A stretch of 64,000 nucleotides of DNA, taken from Orientallactaga sibirica. Its lineage: Eukaryota > Chordata > Mammalia > Rodentia > Dipodidae. Below are positions 32,154 through 42,126 of the stretch, one piece after another. Each line of letters opens with the position of its first letter. Positions within the stretch are counted from its first letter, which is position 1. The position numbers were made by a program, and so were the translations under genes. Under the pieces are notes generated by a model. The model did not search any database. It had not been told where the DNA came from and worked only from the letters and a program-made list of their open reading frames with translations. The stretch is from the NCBI GenBank assembly GCA_036365145.1, contig JAEOAD010000048.1:15817001-15881000 (forward strand). The letters are read 5' to 3'.

Positions 32154-32302
32154 TTGATAACTTTTTTTTCTACACAGAAGTGTTTTCATTTCATGTAATC
32201 CTATTTGTCAATTCTTGGGGTTATTTCCTATAGTATTGGAATTGGTCTCAAAAACTTCTTGCCTATGCCTATATGTTAGTGTTTTCCTCTCATATTTTTC
32301 AG

Positions 32303-32314
32303 CATTTTATTTTT

Positions 32315-32353
<39 letters not shown>

Positions 32354-32520
32354 AGAGGTTGCTAGAGAGAGAAAGAATGGGCCCACCAGGGCCTCTAGCC
32401 TCTGCAAACAAACTCCAGACACCTTTTTGTATCTGGCTTTATGTGGGTACTGGGGAATCAAACCCAGGTCCTTGGGCTTTGCAGGCAAGTGCCTTTATGG
32501 CTGAGCCATCTCTTCAGCCC
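32303..32520 (-). mobile_element. Dip-type SINE in old L1
   Basis: Long (GA)n at about 32319-32350, then the usual body. Head 'ccatctcttcagccc'. Confidence 0.93.
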
Positions 32521-32689
32521 TGAATTTCATACTTAATATTGGGCTCTGATCGATTTTGAATGGTTTTGTGTGCTGAGTGAGAGATACAGATCTAATTTCA
32601 TTTTTCTTCATGGTCACATCCAGTTTCCTCCGTCAGTATTTCTTCTTGATGGTGATGGATAGGGTTTCTCCATCTCTTTAGACATTTGT

Positions 32690-33103
32690 ATCAGCCTCCA
32701 CAGGTGTGTGTGTGTGGGGGGTCAGGGTCTCCTTCCAGGTGAGAAGGATTTCTGTGACTGAAGTCCACTTTCTTCCAGAATTCCCAGGTCCGAGGACCTT
32801 CACCTACACAGTTCTACCTTGTCTCTGGTGTTTGGGGGGTATAGTTATTTCCACTCAAGACTTTCTATGCCTGAAACACAGGTGAGTGGGCCTTCCTTCC
32901 CTTCCCCTCCAATCTTAACTTCCTTGCCCCTGTCAGGATGCTGCACCAAAATTTGTGATGTTTTATACACAAAATCAAGAGACTCCTTTTTTTAAAAAAT
33001 ATATTTAGTCTATAGTTTTACTTTTGATATTCTTTTTTTTTTAAAAAATATTTTATTTATTTATTTATTTGAGAGAGAGAGAAGGAGGCAGAAAAAGTGA
33101 GAC

Positions 33104-33150
<47 letters not shown>

Positions 33151-33560
33151 ATGGGCACACCGGGGCCTCCAGCCACTGCAAACAAACTCCAGACACATGT
33201 AACCCCTTGTGCATCTGGCTTACATGGGTTCTGGAGAATCCTACTGGGATTCTTTGTCTTTGCAGGCAAACCCCTTAACCACGAAGCCATCTCTCCAGCC
33301 CTCCCCTCCACATCTTAGTTTTTCTTGCCCCTGTCAAGACACTGCACCAAAATTTGTGATGGTTTATACACAAAATCAGGAGACTCCTTTTTTTTTTTGG
33401 CTCTCTATGCTCAGCTCTTCCCCAGAAATATGTGATTTCTACTGGAGTTTTAGTCACCTTTATCACCAGTTTCCTGGAGCTCCAATCTTCAGCCCCTCCC
33501 CAGTTCTCACTATGAAAAAGCTACCTTCAGTGCACAACTAAGAGAAAGGCGAGTGGAGGA
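32690..33560 (-). mobile_element. LTR-like family X, copy 2, with SINE insertion
   Basis: Colinear with the reverse complement of 27430-27965 on both sides of a SINE at 33035-33300. A 93 bp segment (32901-32993) recurs at 33301-33398 around the SINE. Confidence 0.5.
33035..33300 (-). mobile_element. Dip-type SINE between long direct repeats
   Basis: The head ends exactly where the second direct repeat starts (33301). Left of its tail are about 40 bp of extra sequence ('atatatttagtctatagttt') and a second T/A-rich run before the first repeat. A (GA)n of about 20 units lies at 33107-33146. Confidence 0.93.
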
Positions 33561-33802
33561 AGAAACCCCTGCGCAGCCACTTCTCCAGTGTTTTGCTTTC
33601 CTCTGCCTCCCTCCTTATACTTTTACTTTAGAGCAGGGATCTTGAGGAAATATTTTGGTATTTTCCACCCAGAAGTTTTGGTTGTAACTTGGTAGCAGGA
33701 TAGGCTGAGGTAAGTTATGTCACAGTTGACATAGGAACCCCACAGAACATTCCAGAATATAAGGGAACTGAGAGTACTTGATTATTTTGTCACAACACCA
33801 TC
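33561..33802. other. No recognised feature
   Basis: Short unique-looking stretch without gene features. Confidence 0.5.
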
Positions 33803-33890
33803 AAGCTTATTTATTAGTGGTGCTGGGGAGTTTAACCTAGGGCCTTGAGCATGCTGGGCAAGTGTTCTATCACTGAAATGTGTCTCAATC
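33803..33890 (-). mobile_element. ID-like SINE (tRNA-Ala-type)
   Basis: 'ggtgctggggagtttaacct', 'agggccttgagcatgctggg' and 'gtgttctatcactgaaatgt' are the reverse complement of an ID element (B box GGTTAAACTCC-like). Diverged and lacking a clear tail. Confidence 0.7.
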
Positions 33891-33924
33891 ACTCTTCCAA
33901 ATTTAAATGAAACTTAGACACAAT

Positions 33925-34078
33925 GTTTTTTGTTTGTTTTTTCAAGGTAGGGTCTCACTCTGGGCCCAGGCTGACCTAAAACTCACTCTGTAGTCCCAGG
34001 CTGGCCTTGAATTCATGGCTATCCTCCTACCTCTGCTTCCCGAGTGCTGGGATTAAAGGTGTGTGTCACCACTCCCTG
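33925..34078 (-). mobile_element. B1 SINE
   Basis: Flanks 'acacaatgtttttt' and 'gcacaatgttttata' are the likely TSD. Ends 'caccactccctg'. Confidence 0.92.
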
Positions 34079-34229
34079 CACAATGTTTTATATACAATAT
34101 TCAAGACAATATATACCATGGTACCTTACATCTTATGACTATCAGTTTGGGTATGTTGAATTAACTTTTCTGAATTCATTGTTTTGGGATTATATCATAA
34201 AACAAGTAAAGAGAAGGGTGTCTCAAGCC

Positions 34230-34680
34230 GATAGGCAATAAAGAGAGAGGCTTTCTCTTTCGCCTTGCCTGCGATGCAGACCACGGTGGCGTACCCAGCA
34301 GTCTTTCTCTCCGGGGACGGGCTGGGAATCAGCTTCTGCTTGTTTCTTTCCTTCCCACTCCTAGGGAGAGAATGGTGAGACACTGACATTCTTTGGTTGG
34401 TTTCCCTGATGACTGGTTGCAATGGGTTGACGATAACTGTTCACACGTGGTCCCGTGGCTTGATCCTCGGAGTCTGAAGTAGGAGGTAGGCTGTGTCAGC
34501 CATCAGCCTTCAGCTTGTAAGACCCCACATCTACAGGCAAAGAGAGGGTATAAAGAGAACACGCTTTAGCAGCAGGCAGGTGCAAACTGCATTCTCTAAT
34601 AAAACTGTAACAGCAATTACGTGAATATTGTATGTTAATTTCCTTGGGGGATCTGGGTCTAGTTCTCAATTAGCTTGAAA
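34230..34680 (+). mobile_element. Possible ERV LTR, plus strand
   Basis: 'gagggtataaagagaacacg' (TATA-like) then about 50 bp later 'ctctaataaaactgtaac' (poly(A) signal) and a GT/T-rich stretch. Family and ends unknown. No retroviral coding sequence identified downstream. Confidence 0.4.
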
Positions 34681-34770
34681 GGAAGGCAAGAGATGAGGCT
34701 CACACGGAACCCACAATAGCTAACACCATCCTTCTGAGCCAATGTTGGAAGTTGTTAAGAGGCACTCAAG

Positions 34771-34968
34771 GGCTAGAGAGATGGCTTAGTGGTTAAGGAA
34801 CTTGTCTACGAACCTAAGGATTCAGGGTCAGTTCTCTATGTCCCACGTAAGCCAGATGCACAAGGTGGCACGTGTCTGGAGTTTGTTTGAGGTGGCACCC
34901 ATTCTCTCTTTCTTTCTCTCTCTCCCTTTCTCTCTGTCTCAAATAAAAATAAGTAAATAAATTTTAAA
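34771..34968 (+). mobile_element. Dip-type SINE of a nested pair
   Basis: Outer flanks 'ttaagaggcactcaag' (34755-34770) and 'ttaaaaggcactcaag' (35262-35277) enclose this copy and the following long-type SINE, which probably entered its A-rich tail. Confidence 0.92.
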
Positions 34969-35253
34969 ATTTTTTTTATTTTTTATTTATTTTTGGAGAG
35001 AGACACAGAGAGACAGACAGAGAGAGAGGGAGAGGGAGACAGATAGAGATGGGCACGCCAGCAGTCTCTCAGTTGCCTTGAACGAACTCCAGATGTGTGC
35101 GCCCCCTTGTGGTCAAGTGCGGCATTGCCCCCTTGCGTCACTTTGCATCTGGCTAAACGTGGGACCTGGAGATTGGAACCACTGGAGATTGGAACCAGCG
35201 TTCTTAGGCTTAGCAGGCAGGCGCCTTAACTGCTAAGCCATCTCTCCATACCC
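34969..35253 (-). mobile_element. Dip long-subfamily SINE
   Basis: Long type: 'gtcaagtgcggcattg' insert, 'ttgcgtcactttgcatctgg', 'ctaaacgtgggacctggaga', plus the tandem 'gagattggaaccact'/'gagattggaaccagc' duplication. Head 'ccatctctccatacc'. Confidence 0.93.
35099..35112 (-). promoter_or_regulatory. CTCF-like core in long Dip SINE
   Basis: The minus strand reads CCACAAGGGGGCGC, followed by the usual SINE body. The leading CC comes from the inserted block. Binding is a prediction. Confidence 0.45.
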
Positions 35254-35278
35254 AAATTTTTTTAAAAGGCACTCAAGT

Positions 35279-35600
35279 AAGAGCAAGGAGGGGTATCACA
35301 ATCAACAAGAAAAAGCAGAAATGGTTCCTATGAACTTATCTCCTGCTACATACCAACAGTGTTGCCAACTCCTCCTTGCTTGTAGGATACAAACTCTGAG
35401 AGATTATCTTAGGGAGTGTCAGAATGGGGACTTGGATCAGATTCTGAGACTCAAAAATGCTCAGCTTTGTCTGGAATGTTCTTGTAATAGCACTCGCATG
35501 AGCCAAGTCCAGCTGCTCAAGGTGGCTTATGTTATAAAACAAATAACAGGCACAAGAAACAAACTAGAAAAGCAGGAAACTATTTGTGAAAACTTTCTTT
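35279..35600 (+). other. Uncharacterised open stretch
   Basis: About 100 codons open from before the ATG at 35321 (MVPMNLSPATYQQCC...) into the polypyrimidine array, where the frame becomes meaningless. Composition is ordinary, no domain recognised, and no splice sites convincingly bound it. Could be chance, a processed fragment, or old ERV-internal sequence. Confidence 0.2.
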
Positions 35601-35612
35601 CCCTATACTTTT

Positions 35613-35670
35613 CTCTCTCCCTTCCTTCCTTCCTTCCTTCCTTCCTTCCTTCCTTCCTTCCTTCCTTCCT

Positions 35671-35717
<47 letters not shown>

Positions 35718-35745
35718 CTTTTCTTTTTTCTTTCTTTCTTGTTTC
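35613..35745 (+). repeat. Polypyrimidine microsatellite (CTTC)n(CTTT)n
   Basis: CTTC units then CTTT units then CTTTTCTTTT. It adjoins the T-rich end of an old B1-like element. Confidence 0.95.
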
Positions 35746-35848
35746 TATAGATAGGGTCTCATTATGTAGCCTAGGCTTGACCTTCTGGGCTCAGCTTCCC
35801 AAATGCTGGGATTACAGTAATGTATATATCACCATGCCCAGTCAACAA
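35746..35848 (-). mobile_element. Old 7SL-derived monomer (proto-B1 like)
   Basis: 'atagggtctcattatgtagc', 'ctgggctcagcttcccaaat', 'gctgggattacagtaatgta' is closer to old B1/FLAM-type monomers than to the local young B1. Confidence 0.7.
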
Positions 35849-35891
35849 TTCTTTTAAACAATTTTTTATATTTTTAAACAATTTTTTAAAA

Positions 35892-35924
35892 ACTTTTTAT
35901 TTTATCTTTTTTTGGAGACACACA

Positions 35925-36000
<76 letters not shown>

Positions 36001-36214
36001 GAAGACAGAGATGGGCGCACGAGCAGTGTCTAAGCTGCTGTGAACGAAATACAGATGTGCGCGCCCCCTTGTGGCCAAGTGTGGCATTGCGCCCTTGCGT
36101 CACTTTGCGTCTGGCTAAACGTGGGACCTGGAGATTGGAACCCCTGGACATTGGAACCAGTGTTCTTAGGGTTAGGAGGCAGGCGCCTTAACCCCTAAGC
36201 CATCTCTCTAGCCC
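35892..36214 (-). mobile_element. Dip long-subfamily SINE with (CA)n(GA)n
   Basis: Long-type insert and the 16 bp duplication ('gagattggaacccct'/'gacattggaaccagt') are present. The purine block has grown to (CA)n (35918-35942) and (GA)n (to about 35996). Flanks 'tttaaacaattttt' on both sides. Confidence 0.93.
36061..36074 (-). promoter_or_regulatory. CTCF-like core in long Dip SINE
   Basis: The minus strand reads CCACAAGGGGGCGC, preceded there by 'ttgg'. A best-match copy. Confidence 0.45.
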
Positions 36215-36737
36215 TTTAAACAATTTTTTTATGGCAGGTTCAAGACATAAAAAAACAGTGAATTTATATTTAAATTCTTCTTTGTCCTTAATCATTAGAG
36301 ACAAAATGATTAGAAGCATAAGACTCTATAAGGCCACCCTCACTTTACCTGGGTTCTATCAGAAGTATAGGCACGCTTACCAGGAACCTTGGTTTACCCC
36401 ACTCTTCAAGGAAATCATGCAACCGTAACACACATAGACACGGACAGTTTATTAAAAGGCTAATCTGCTCTATTTTCTTTTTAAATATTTATTTATTTTT
36501 AAGATGTATTTATTTATTTATGAGAGTCACAGAGAGAGATTGAGAAAGAGACTAGGAGAGATAAGTAAGTGACTAAGTTAACTGGGTGTGCCCAGGGCTA
36601 TAAGCTCACAGCTTCCAAGAGAATGTAGCTAGATCTTACAGCGGAGGCCTTTGTGTAGGGATAAACCATCAGGCGTGCCTCTCTAGCTGATTTCGGAGGC
36701 TTTCCCATGTGCTAGACCCCCAGTTTACACAACTACC
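36215..36737. other. No gene; possible SINE tail scrap
   Basis: 36484-36550 ('tatttatttatgagagtcac' and purine-rich text) looks like the tail half of a minus-strand Dip SINE without its body. The rest is unassigned. Confidence 0.45.
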
Positions 36738-37345
36738 ATCTTCGCCAGCTTCCCACAGCTGTGACAAGATAACTAAGAATATCAACTTCGACTGAGGACG
36801 CTCATGGTTTCAGAAGTTTCATTCAGCCTTCCGCTGGCTACTTTGCTGTGAGCCTGGGTTGGCAGTTGATCATGGTGGGCATATGTACAGGAGGAAGCCT
36901 GCTAATCTTATGACGGTAGGGAAGCACGAATAGACCAGGAGGAGCCAGGGTTCTGATACCCCTTCAAGGGTACACCCCCACTGACCCCATTTTCTTCCAC
37001 TAGTTCCCATGCCATAAAGGTTCCACTACCCTTTAAAAAAATTAGTGTTTACTTTTATTGATTTGAGAGCCACAGACAGAGAGAGAAAGAGGCAGAGAGA
37101 GAGAGAGAGAGAATGGGCGCACCAGGGCCTCCAGCCACTGCAAACGAACTCCGGATGCATGTGTCACCTTGTGCATCTGGCTTACGTGGGTCTTGGGGAA
37201 TCAAGCCTGGAACTGGGGTCCTTAGGCTTCACAGGCAAGTGCTTATCTGTTAAGCCATCTCTCCAGCCCTCCACCACCTTTCAATAGCACTATAACCTGG
37301 CAAACAAGCCTTTAGCATATTGGGCCTCTTGGGGACTTTTGTTAT
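36738..37345 (-). mobile_element. MaLR LTR, split by a Dip SINE
   Basis: 'ccacagctgtgacaagataa', 'gttgatcatggtgggcatat', 'ccccttcaagggtacacccc', 'cataaaggttccactaccct', then after the SINE 'ccaccacctttcaatagcac' and 'aagcctttagcatattgggc'. The order fits rodent MaLR LTRs in reverse. Confidence 0.7.
37036..37268 (-). mobile_element. Dip-type SINE in MaLR
   Basis: Full-length with head 'ccatctctccagccc'. Flanks 'tccactaccctttaaa' and 'tccaccacctttcaat' look like a diverged TSD. Confidence 0.93.
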
Positions 37346-37494
37346 CGTAGTGCTGGTCAGTGATGGAGACAGAACACTGAGTTATGTTCTCTCCATCTCT
37401 GGGATGGACCAAGCTGACCTCTGCTGTCCTGTCCACCTGCGTCCTTGAGCTGCTCTTTTGGAACTAAAATGATTTTTTTGTATTTTTCTCTTTT

Positions 37495-37605
37495 TATGTA
37501 CTGTAAGCTACTGAGAGCTTTGAACCCTTGTGTCTGACACTGTGTTGGTATGCATAAGACATCTAATAAATTTTTATAGAAATGCTCATTGAAATGATAT
37601 ATTAA
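37495..37605 (+). mobile_element. L2 3' end relic
   Basis: 'tactgtaagctactgagagc', 'cccttgtgtctgacactgtg', 'catctaataaatttttatag' and 'aaatgctcattgaaatgat' follow the L2 3' end order. Confidence 0.55.
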
Positions 37606-37627
37606 TAATATATATGTATATATTTTG

Positions 37628-37849
37628 GTTTTTAAAAACATTTTTTATTGTTTTGAGGGAGAGAGAAACAGGCAGAGAGAGTGAGAGAAAAAAGAGAGAA
37701 GGGGCATGCCAAAGCCTCTGCCACTGTAAATGTGTTCCAGATGCATGTGCCACCTTGTGCATCTGACTTTTGTGGGTTCTGGGAAATTGAACTTGGGTCC
37801 TCAGGTTTTGCAGGCATGTGCCTTAACCACAAAGCCATCTTTTTAGCCC
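37628..37849 (-). mobile_element. Dip-type SINE
   Basis: Flanked by 'tatattttgg' (37619 on) and 'tgtattttgt' (37851 on). Slightly diverged body ('ccactgtaaatgtgttccag'). Confidence 0.92.
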
Positions 37850-37856
37850 CTGTATT

Positions 37857-38001
37857 TTGTTTTTTTGAGTTGGGTCTTGCTCTAGCTCAGGCTGACCTGG
37901 AATTCACTATGTAGTCTCAGGGTGGCCTTGAACTCATGGCAATCCTCCTACCTCTGCCTCCCAAGTGCTGGCATTAAAGGTGTGTGCCACTATGCCCAGC
38001 T
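37857..38001 (-). mobile_element. B1 SINE at the same target
   Basis: Ends 'ccactatgcccagct'. Another target-like 'atattttgtta' follows at about 38011, so SINE and B1 used the same T/A-rich site. Confidence 0.93.
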
Positions 38002-38075
38002 GATAATAATATATTTTGTTAACATATTTCCATCCACATTATCAATAATGTATCATTACAACACATTCTTTTAAA

Positions 38076-38289
38076 ATCTTATTAATTAATTAATTAATTT
38101 ATTTATTAGAGACAGAGGGATGGAGGGAAAGACAGAAATGGGCATGCTGGGGTCTCTAGCCACTGCAAATGAACTCCAGATGCATGTGCTATTATGTGTA
38201 TCTGGCTAATGTGGGACCTGGAGAATCAAACCTGGGTCCTTAGGCTTCACAGGCAAGTGCCTTAATCACTAAGCCATCTCTGCAGCCCC
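38076..38289 (-). mobile_element. Dip-type SINE with TTAA tail
   Basis: Tail 'attaattaattaattaatt', body with 'gtgctattatgtgtatctgg'. Head 'ccatctctgcagcccc'. Confidence 0.92.
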
Positions 38290-38324
38290 AGCCCCAAAAA
38301 AAACCCCACCTGATATAATACATT

Positions 38325-38785
38325 CCATTAGTCTCTCTCCTAATTTGATGACATTTTTTTTTTTTTGTGGTTTTGCAAAGGTAGGGTCTCAGACTGGTGT
38401 CAAGCAGCTGACCTGGAATCCTTCCTTTGGCTCTTCCATTATGGTCCCTGAGCCACTGGAGGATGTGTCTCAGGTGGGTGGCCTCCATCCCTTCTTCTCA
38501 GCACTATCCTCCTCACCATCTGCCTCCAGAAGTGAGAATAGTGCTGGGATTTAGTGTAGTGTCCCCAGGGCAGCTTGGTGGGAATAATATATACATTTAG
38601 TCAGACACCACCTTATACAAGGCTCATGCCCATAGACTTTTACTTAGGTTTTTCTTATAGGCATGTATATGGAGCAGTTGGTTACCCCAAGAGAGACACG
38701 CCACTATTCACCCGTTCATGATTTTCAGATGGGTTCAACTCCTGAGTGCAGCCAGCTTTTCAGTTGGCTGGTTAATGAATCACCA
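38325..38785 (-). mobile_element. L1 3' UTR interleaved with B1 segments
   Basis: L1 pieces in order: 'ctcctaatttgatgacat', 'ccttcctttggctcttccat', 'atggtccctgagcc', 'catcccttcttctcagcact', 'agaagtgagaata', 'tagtgtagtgtcccc' and onward, as at 62620-62990. Between them are minus-strand B1 pieces in their own order: T13, 'gcaaaggtagggtctca', 'gctgacctggaat', 'tctcaggtgggtggcctc', 'atcctcct', 'tctgcctcc', 'gtgctgggatt'. Confidence 0.75.
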
Positions 38786-39066
38786 AACCTCTATCATGGC
38801 TTGGCATTTTGAGTTGATGATGGCTCCTTTGGTAATTATTTCTTCTCTCTGGATGGGTTAGAGTAGATTCACTTCTGCCAGCAGAGGTCAGGGATGCCTG
38901 CGTTTCTGTAGTAACCACAGAAGCCATGGAGGTGCTGGTGGAGAATAAATGTTACCATCCCCTAGCAAAACCCACTGTCATTGCCTCACAGGGACTGAAT
39001 GGCCCCTTCCTGTCTTTGAGAATCTGCTGGTCCTCTTGGGGTCCTTAGATATAAGTAGCATGTTTC
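38786..39066. other. No recognised feature
   Basis: Sequence beyond the recognisable L1 match. It may be diverged L1 or unique. Confidence 0.4.
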
Positions 39067-39249
39067 TTTTTTATTTTTATTTATTTATTTGAGAGAGAGA
39101 GAGAGAATTGTTGCTCCAACCACTGCAAATGAACTCCAAATGCATGCGGCCTCTTGTGCATCTGGCTTACATGGGTTCTTGGGGAATTGAACCTAAGTCC
39201 TTTGGCTTTGGAGGCAAATGCCTTAACCAGTGAGCCATGTCTCCAGCCC
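39067..39249 (-). mobile_element. Dip-type SINE with body deletion
   Basis: Goes from 'gagagagaattgttgctcc' to 'aaccactgcaaatgaactcc', lacking the usual 'atgggcatgccagggcc' segment. Head 'ccatgtctccagccc'. Confidence 0.9.
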
Positions 39250-39754
39250 CCAAGTGGTGCATTCTATGAAGATTTTCCTACCTAAGGTGAGATGGGCAAC
39301 TGATGTTCTCCTGAGTCCCAGGCATGTGTCAGAGTCTAGTCTCCTGTTTTCCCTTTGCTGAGATGAAAAACATCCAACATCTGCCATTTGCACAATGTGT
39401 GTGTGTGTGTGTGTGCTTTTGCAGCTTAGCACTTACTTCCTGTTTCTACAAATAAATGCTTGTTACAATAAAACTGAAATGCCAGAAAAAGAGGCACAAC
39501 CTACTTTAAGGTCACTGCTGCCTCTCAGCAAGGGTGTTTAAAAATAACCCCCAGTCTGCCAAGTGCTCACAGATCTCATAGTGCTAGCTCAGTGCCAGAA
39601 TTAGTGTCATCCAGGATGGCCATGTGTGAGTGTGCATGTGTGTGTACTTGTGTATTACTGAGGGGATGGGGAGGAGGTGATTCTCACAACAGTCCTGGCA
39701 TCTGGCTCAAGGGTCCCTCATTGATTGTGAAACCAGGTCAACAAGGCTGACCCT
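39250..39754. other. Unique DNA with short (GT)n
   Basis: (GT)n of about 10 units at 39397-39415. Otherwise no recognisable feature. Confidence 0.5.
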
Positions 39755-39850
39755 GTGCTAGACCAGTTTTACCTTCAGTTTTCAGATAAAGCAGCTGAGG
39801 AAGTGAAGTCCTTGGGGGATAAGGCTGGTAAGCACGTCAGGATGCGATGC
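39755..39850 (-). mobile_element. MIR relic, diverged
   Basis: 'ccagttttaccttcagtttt', 'cagataaagcagctgaggaa' and 'gggataaggctggtaag' parallel MIR in reverse (CCATTTTACAGATGAGGAAACTGAGG region). Confidence 0.5.
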
Positions 39851-40619
39851 TGAGTGGACACTGGGCAGATCCCTGGGGTCTCAGGAAGCTTGTCCAGCAG
39901 CTGCCCTACAGGATCATGGTTCTTTGCAAGCAATCTCAGAGAGGAGGTTTTCCAGTAATTTCTCAGCTATGCAACACAGATCAGACCTTCAGATTTTCAT
40001 TCCATGGAGGGACCAAGTCTGTCGCTCCTAGGGATGGTGGGATGTCCAGATGGGTCACAATCTGAAATAGAGGAGTGGGGTTCTGACTATATCAACAAGC
40101 AAGGGCCCAGCCTCTGGGAAACATTCCCCTGTAAGGAATGAACTAGCTGTCTGTGTGCCGGGGAGCACACTCCCCAGCTCTGATTAGCTAGGCAGAGCTT
40201 GTGGACAACATTAGGAACAAACTCATCTCTAGCATCAGAGAACTAGGGTTGCAGTCTCCCCAAGCTGGGGCACCTGACTCCTGATCCACAGCTCTTTCTG
40301 AGGGGTCAGTCGCGGGGGCTTTCACAAATCCTCCCTTTCTTTTTTGCCAATCACACCACAAACAGAATGTAGGTCCTGCTCCACCCAGGGTCACACCAAG
40401 GGGTGGGATTTGCTTTCTAGGCGTGGAAGAGGAAGAACTCCCCAGAGAAGGGCAGGGTGAGCAGGAGGTGTCTTTCAGAGTTTGGCATTGTTCTTTCTGC
40501 CTCTGATCTTTTCACAGTACTGTCTGGTCCACATTGTGGGAGCAACTAAGTCCTCCAAATAGCACCCTGGCACAAAGGACACACTCAATGAATGGAAGTC
40601 ATCATGAGATTTTGGCCAT
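39851..40619. other. Repeat-poor, no gene recognised
   Basis: About 770 bp between two MIR relics, without an identifiable repeat. No supported exon. Confidence 0.5.
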
Positions 40620-40712
40620 GTGACGTGTACCACGTATGTCACTTAATCTCACACAGAGAGGTAGGCATTATTATCCTCATTTTAGAGGGGGGGAATTAAG
40701 TTCAGAAAGCTT
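40620..40712 (-). mobile_element. MIR relic
   Basis: 'cacttaatctcacacagaga', 'ggtaggcattattatcctca' and 'ttttagaggggggaattaag' are a good reverse-strand MIR core. Confidence 0.75.
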
Positions 40713-40721
40713 AGGTTCTTG

Positions 40722-40927
40722 GGCTGGGGAGATGGCTCAGCATTTAAAGGCACTTGCATGAAAAGTGTGATGGACCAGGCTCGATTCCTCAGTACTCATG
40801 TAAAGCCAGACACACAAAGCGGCAGATGCATCTGAAGTTTGCAGTGGCAGCAGGCCCTGGAAAGCCTATACTCTCTCTGTGTCTCTGTCTCTCTCCCCCT
40901 CTCTCCTAAATAAGAAAGAAAGAAACA
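40722..40927 (+). mobile_element. Dip-type SINE
   Basis: 'gggctggggagatggctcag'. The B box is changed to 'ggctcgattcc'. A few bases are missing before 'gcaggccctgg'. Tail AAATAAGAAAG. Confidence 0.87.
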
Positions 40928-40992
40928 GACAGAGAGAGAAAGGAGGAAGGAAGGAAGACAATTTAGATTCTTGCTCCAAATCTAGTTTTTGT

Positions 40993-41018
40993 AAAAAAAT
41001 TATTTATTTATTTGCAAG

Positions 41019-41050
<32 letters not shown>

Positions 41051-41215
41051 AGAGACAGAGAGAGAATGAGCATGCCAGGGCCTCCAGCCACTGCAAACGA
41101 ACTCCAGAAGCATGTGCCTCTTGTGCATCTGTCTTACGTGGGTCCTGGGGAATCGAACCTGGGTCCTTTGGCCTCACAGGCAAATGCCTTAACTGCTAAG
41201 CCATTTCTCCAGCCC
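40993..41215 (-). mobile_element. Dip-type SINE with (GA)n
   Basis: Purine block of about 15 GA units. Otherwise close to the main short type. Confidence 0.93.
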
Positions 41216-41218
41216 TAG

Positions 41219-41416
41219 GTTTTTTAAAAAATATTTTTATTTATTGGGGGGGGGAGGGGGCATGCATGGGCACACCAGGGCTTTCTGCCACTACAAATGA
41301 ACTCCAGATGCATGTGTTACTTTGTGCATCTGACTGTGTGGGGACTGGGGACTTGAACCTGGGCCATCAGGCGTTTAAGTGAGTGCCTTTAACAACTGAG
41401 CCATCTCTCCAGCCCC
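41219..41416 (-). mobile_element. Dip-type SINE, older variant
   Basis: 'gggctttctgccactacaaa', 'ttactttgtgcatctgactg', 'gggccatcaggcgtttaagt' and 'caactgagccatctctcc' mark the older type. A G-rich run replaces the GA block. Confidence 0.87.
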
Positions 41417-41582
41417 AAATCTAGACTTAAACGTAGGCCCTAACTTCAGAGTATAACTTCTTACTCTGAGGGAAGGATCAAGACGATGGCTGAAAATGCA
41501 CAACTGGTCCCACTGTCTCGTGAAGGGGTTATCCTTGATCCTGGAAGTGACCCCAGTTCCATACCCACTTCTTTTATTTCTT

Positions 41583-41787
41583 TTTTTCTTAAATATTTTA
41601 TTTATTCATTTGCAAGATGAGAAAAAGAGGAGAGGATGGGCATACCAGGGCCTCTAGCCACTGCAAACAAATTCCAGACACATACACTGCTTTGTGCTTC
41701 TGGCTTCATATGGGTACTTGGGAATTGAACCTGGGTCATTAGGCATTGCCAGCAAGCGCCTTAACTGCTGAACCATCTCTCCAACCC
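41583..41787 (-). mobile_element. Dip-type SINE with TSD
   Basis: Flanks 'tccatacccacttcttt' and 'tccatacctacttctaa' are the TSD. Body intermediate between young and older types ('cattagg', 'cagcaagcgcc'). Confidence 0.92.
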
Positions 41788-41970
41788 CTCCATACCTACT
41801 TCTAATAAACATATGTCTATTTTCACCACCCTCTCCCCACTTCAAGACACCAGTGTCCACATGAGCACCACCCCTCGTTGCCTTTCTCAGACTACGCATA
41901 TGTACTCATGCCCAAATATTTATGGTTTCTCCACTTCCACTTTAAAATTTCTTCCAAGGCTACATTAGCT

Positions 41971-42126
41971 AATTTTTTTTTTTTTTTTGCAAGGTAGGGT
42001 CTCACTCTGGTCCAGGCTGACCTGGAATTAACTATGTAGTCTCAGGGTGGCCTTGAACTCTCGGTGATCCTCCTACCTCTGCCTCCCGAGTGCTGGGATT
42101 AAAGGCGTGCGCCACCACGCCCGGCT
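41971..42126 (-). mobile_element. B1 SINE
   Basis: Near-consensus copy. Flanks 'ttagctaattttt' and 'ttagctaaattttt' are the TSD. Confidence 0.96.

Larger units (their letters stand above)
31808..32650 (-). pseudogene. Old L1 ORF2 fragment, split by two SINEs
   Basis: 'ttggtcatttgtgctactaa', 'tatattctagatattagctc', 'gtaatcctatttgtcaattc' and 'gtgagagatacagatctaat' follow the reverse complement of mammalian L1 ORF2 in order. A B1 and a Dip SINE interrupt it. Confidence 0.75.
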
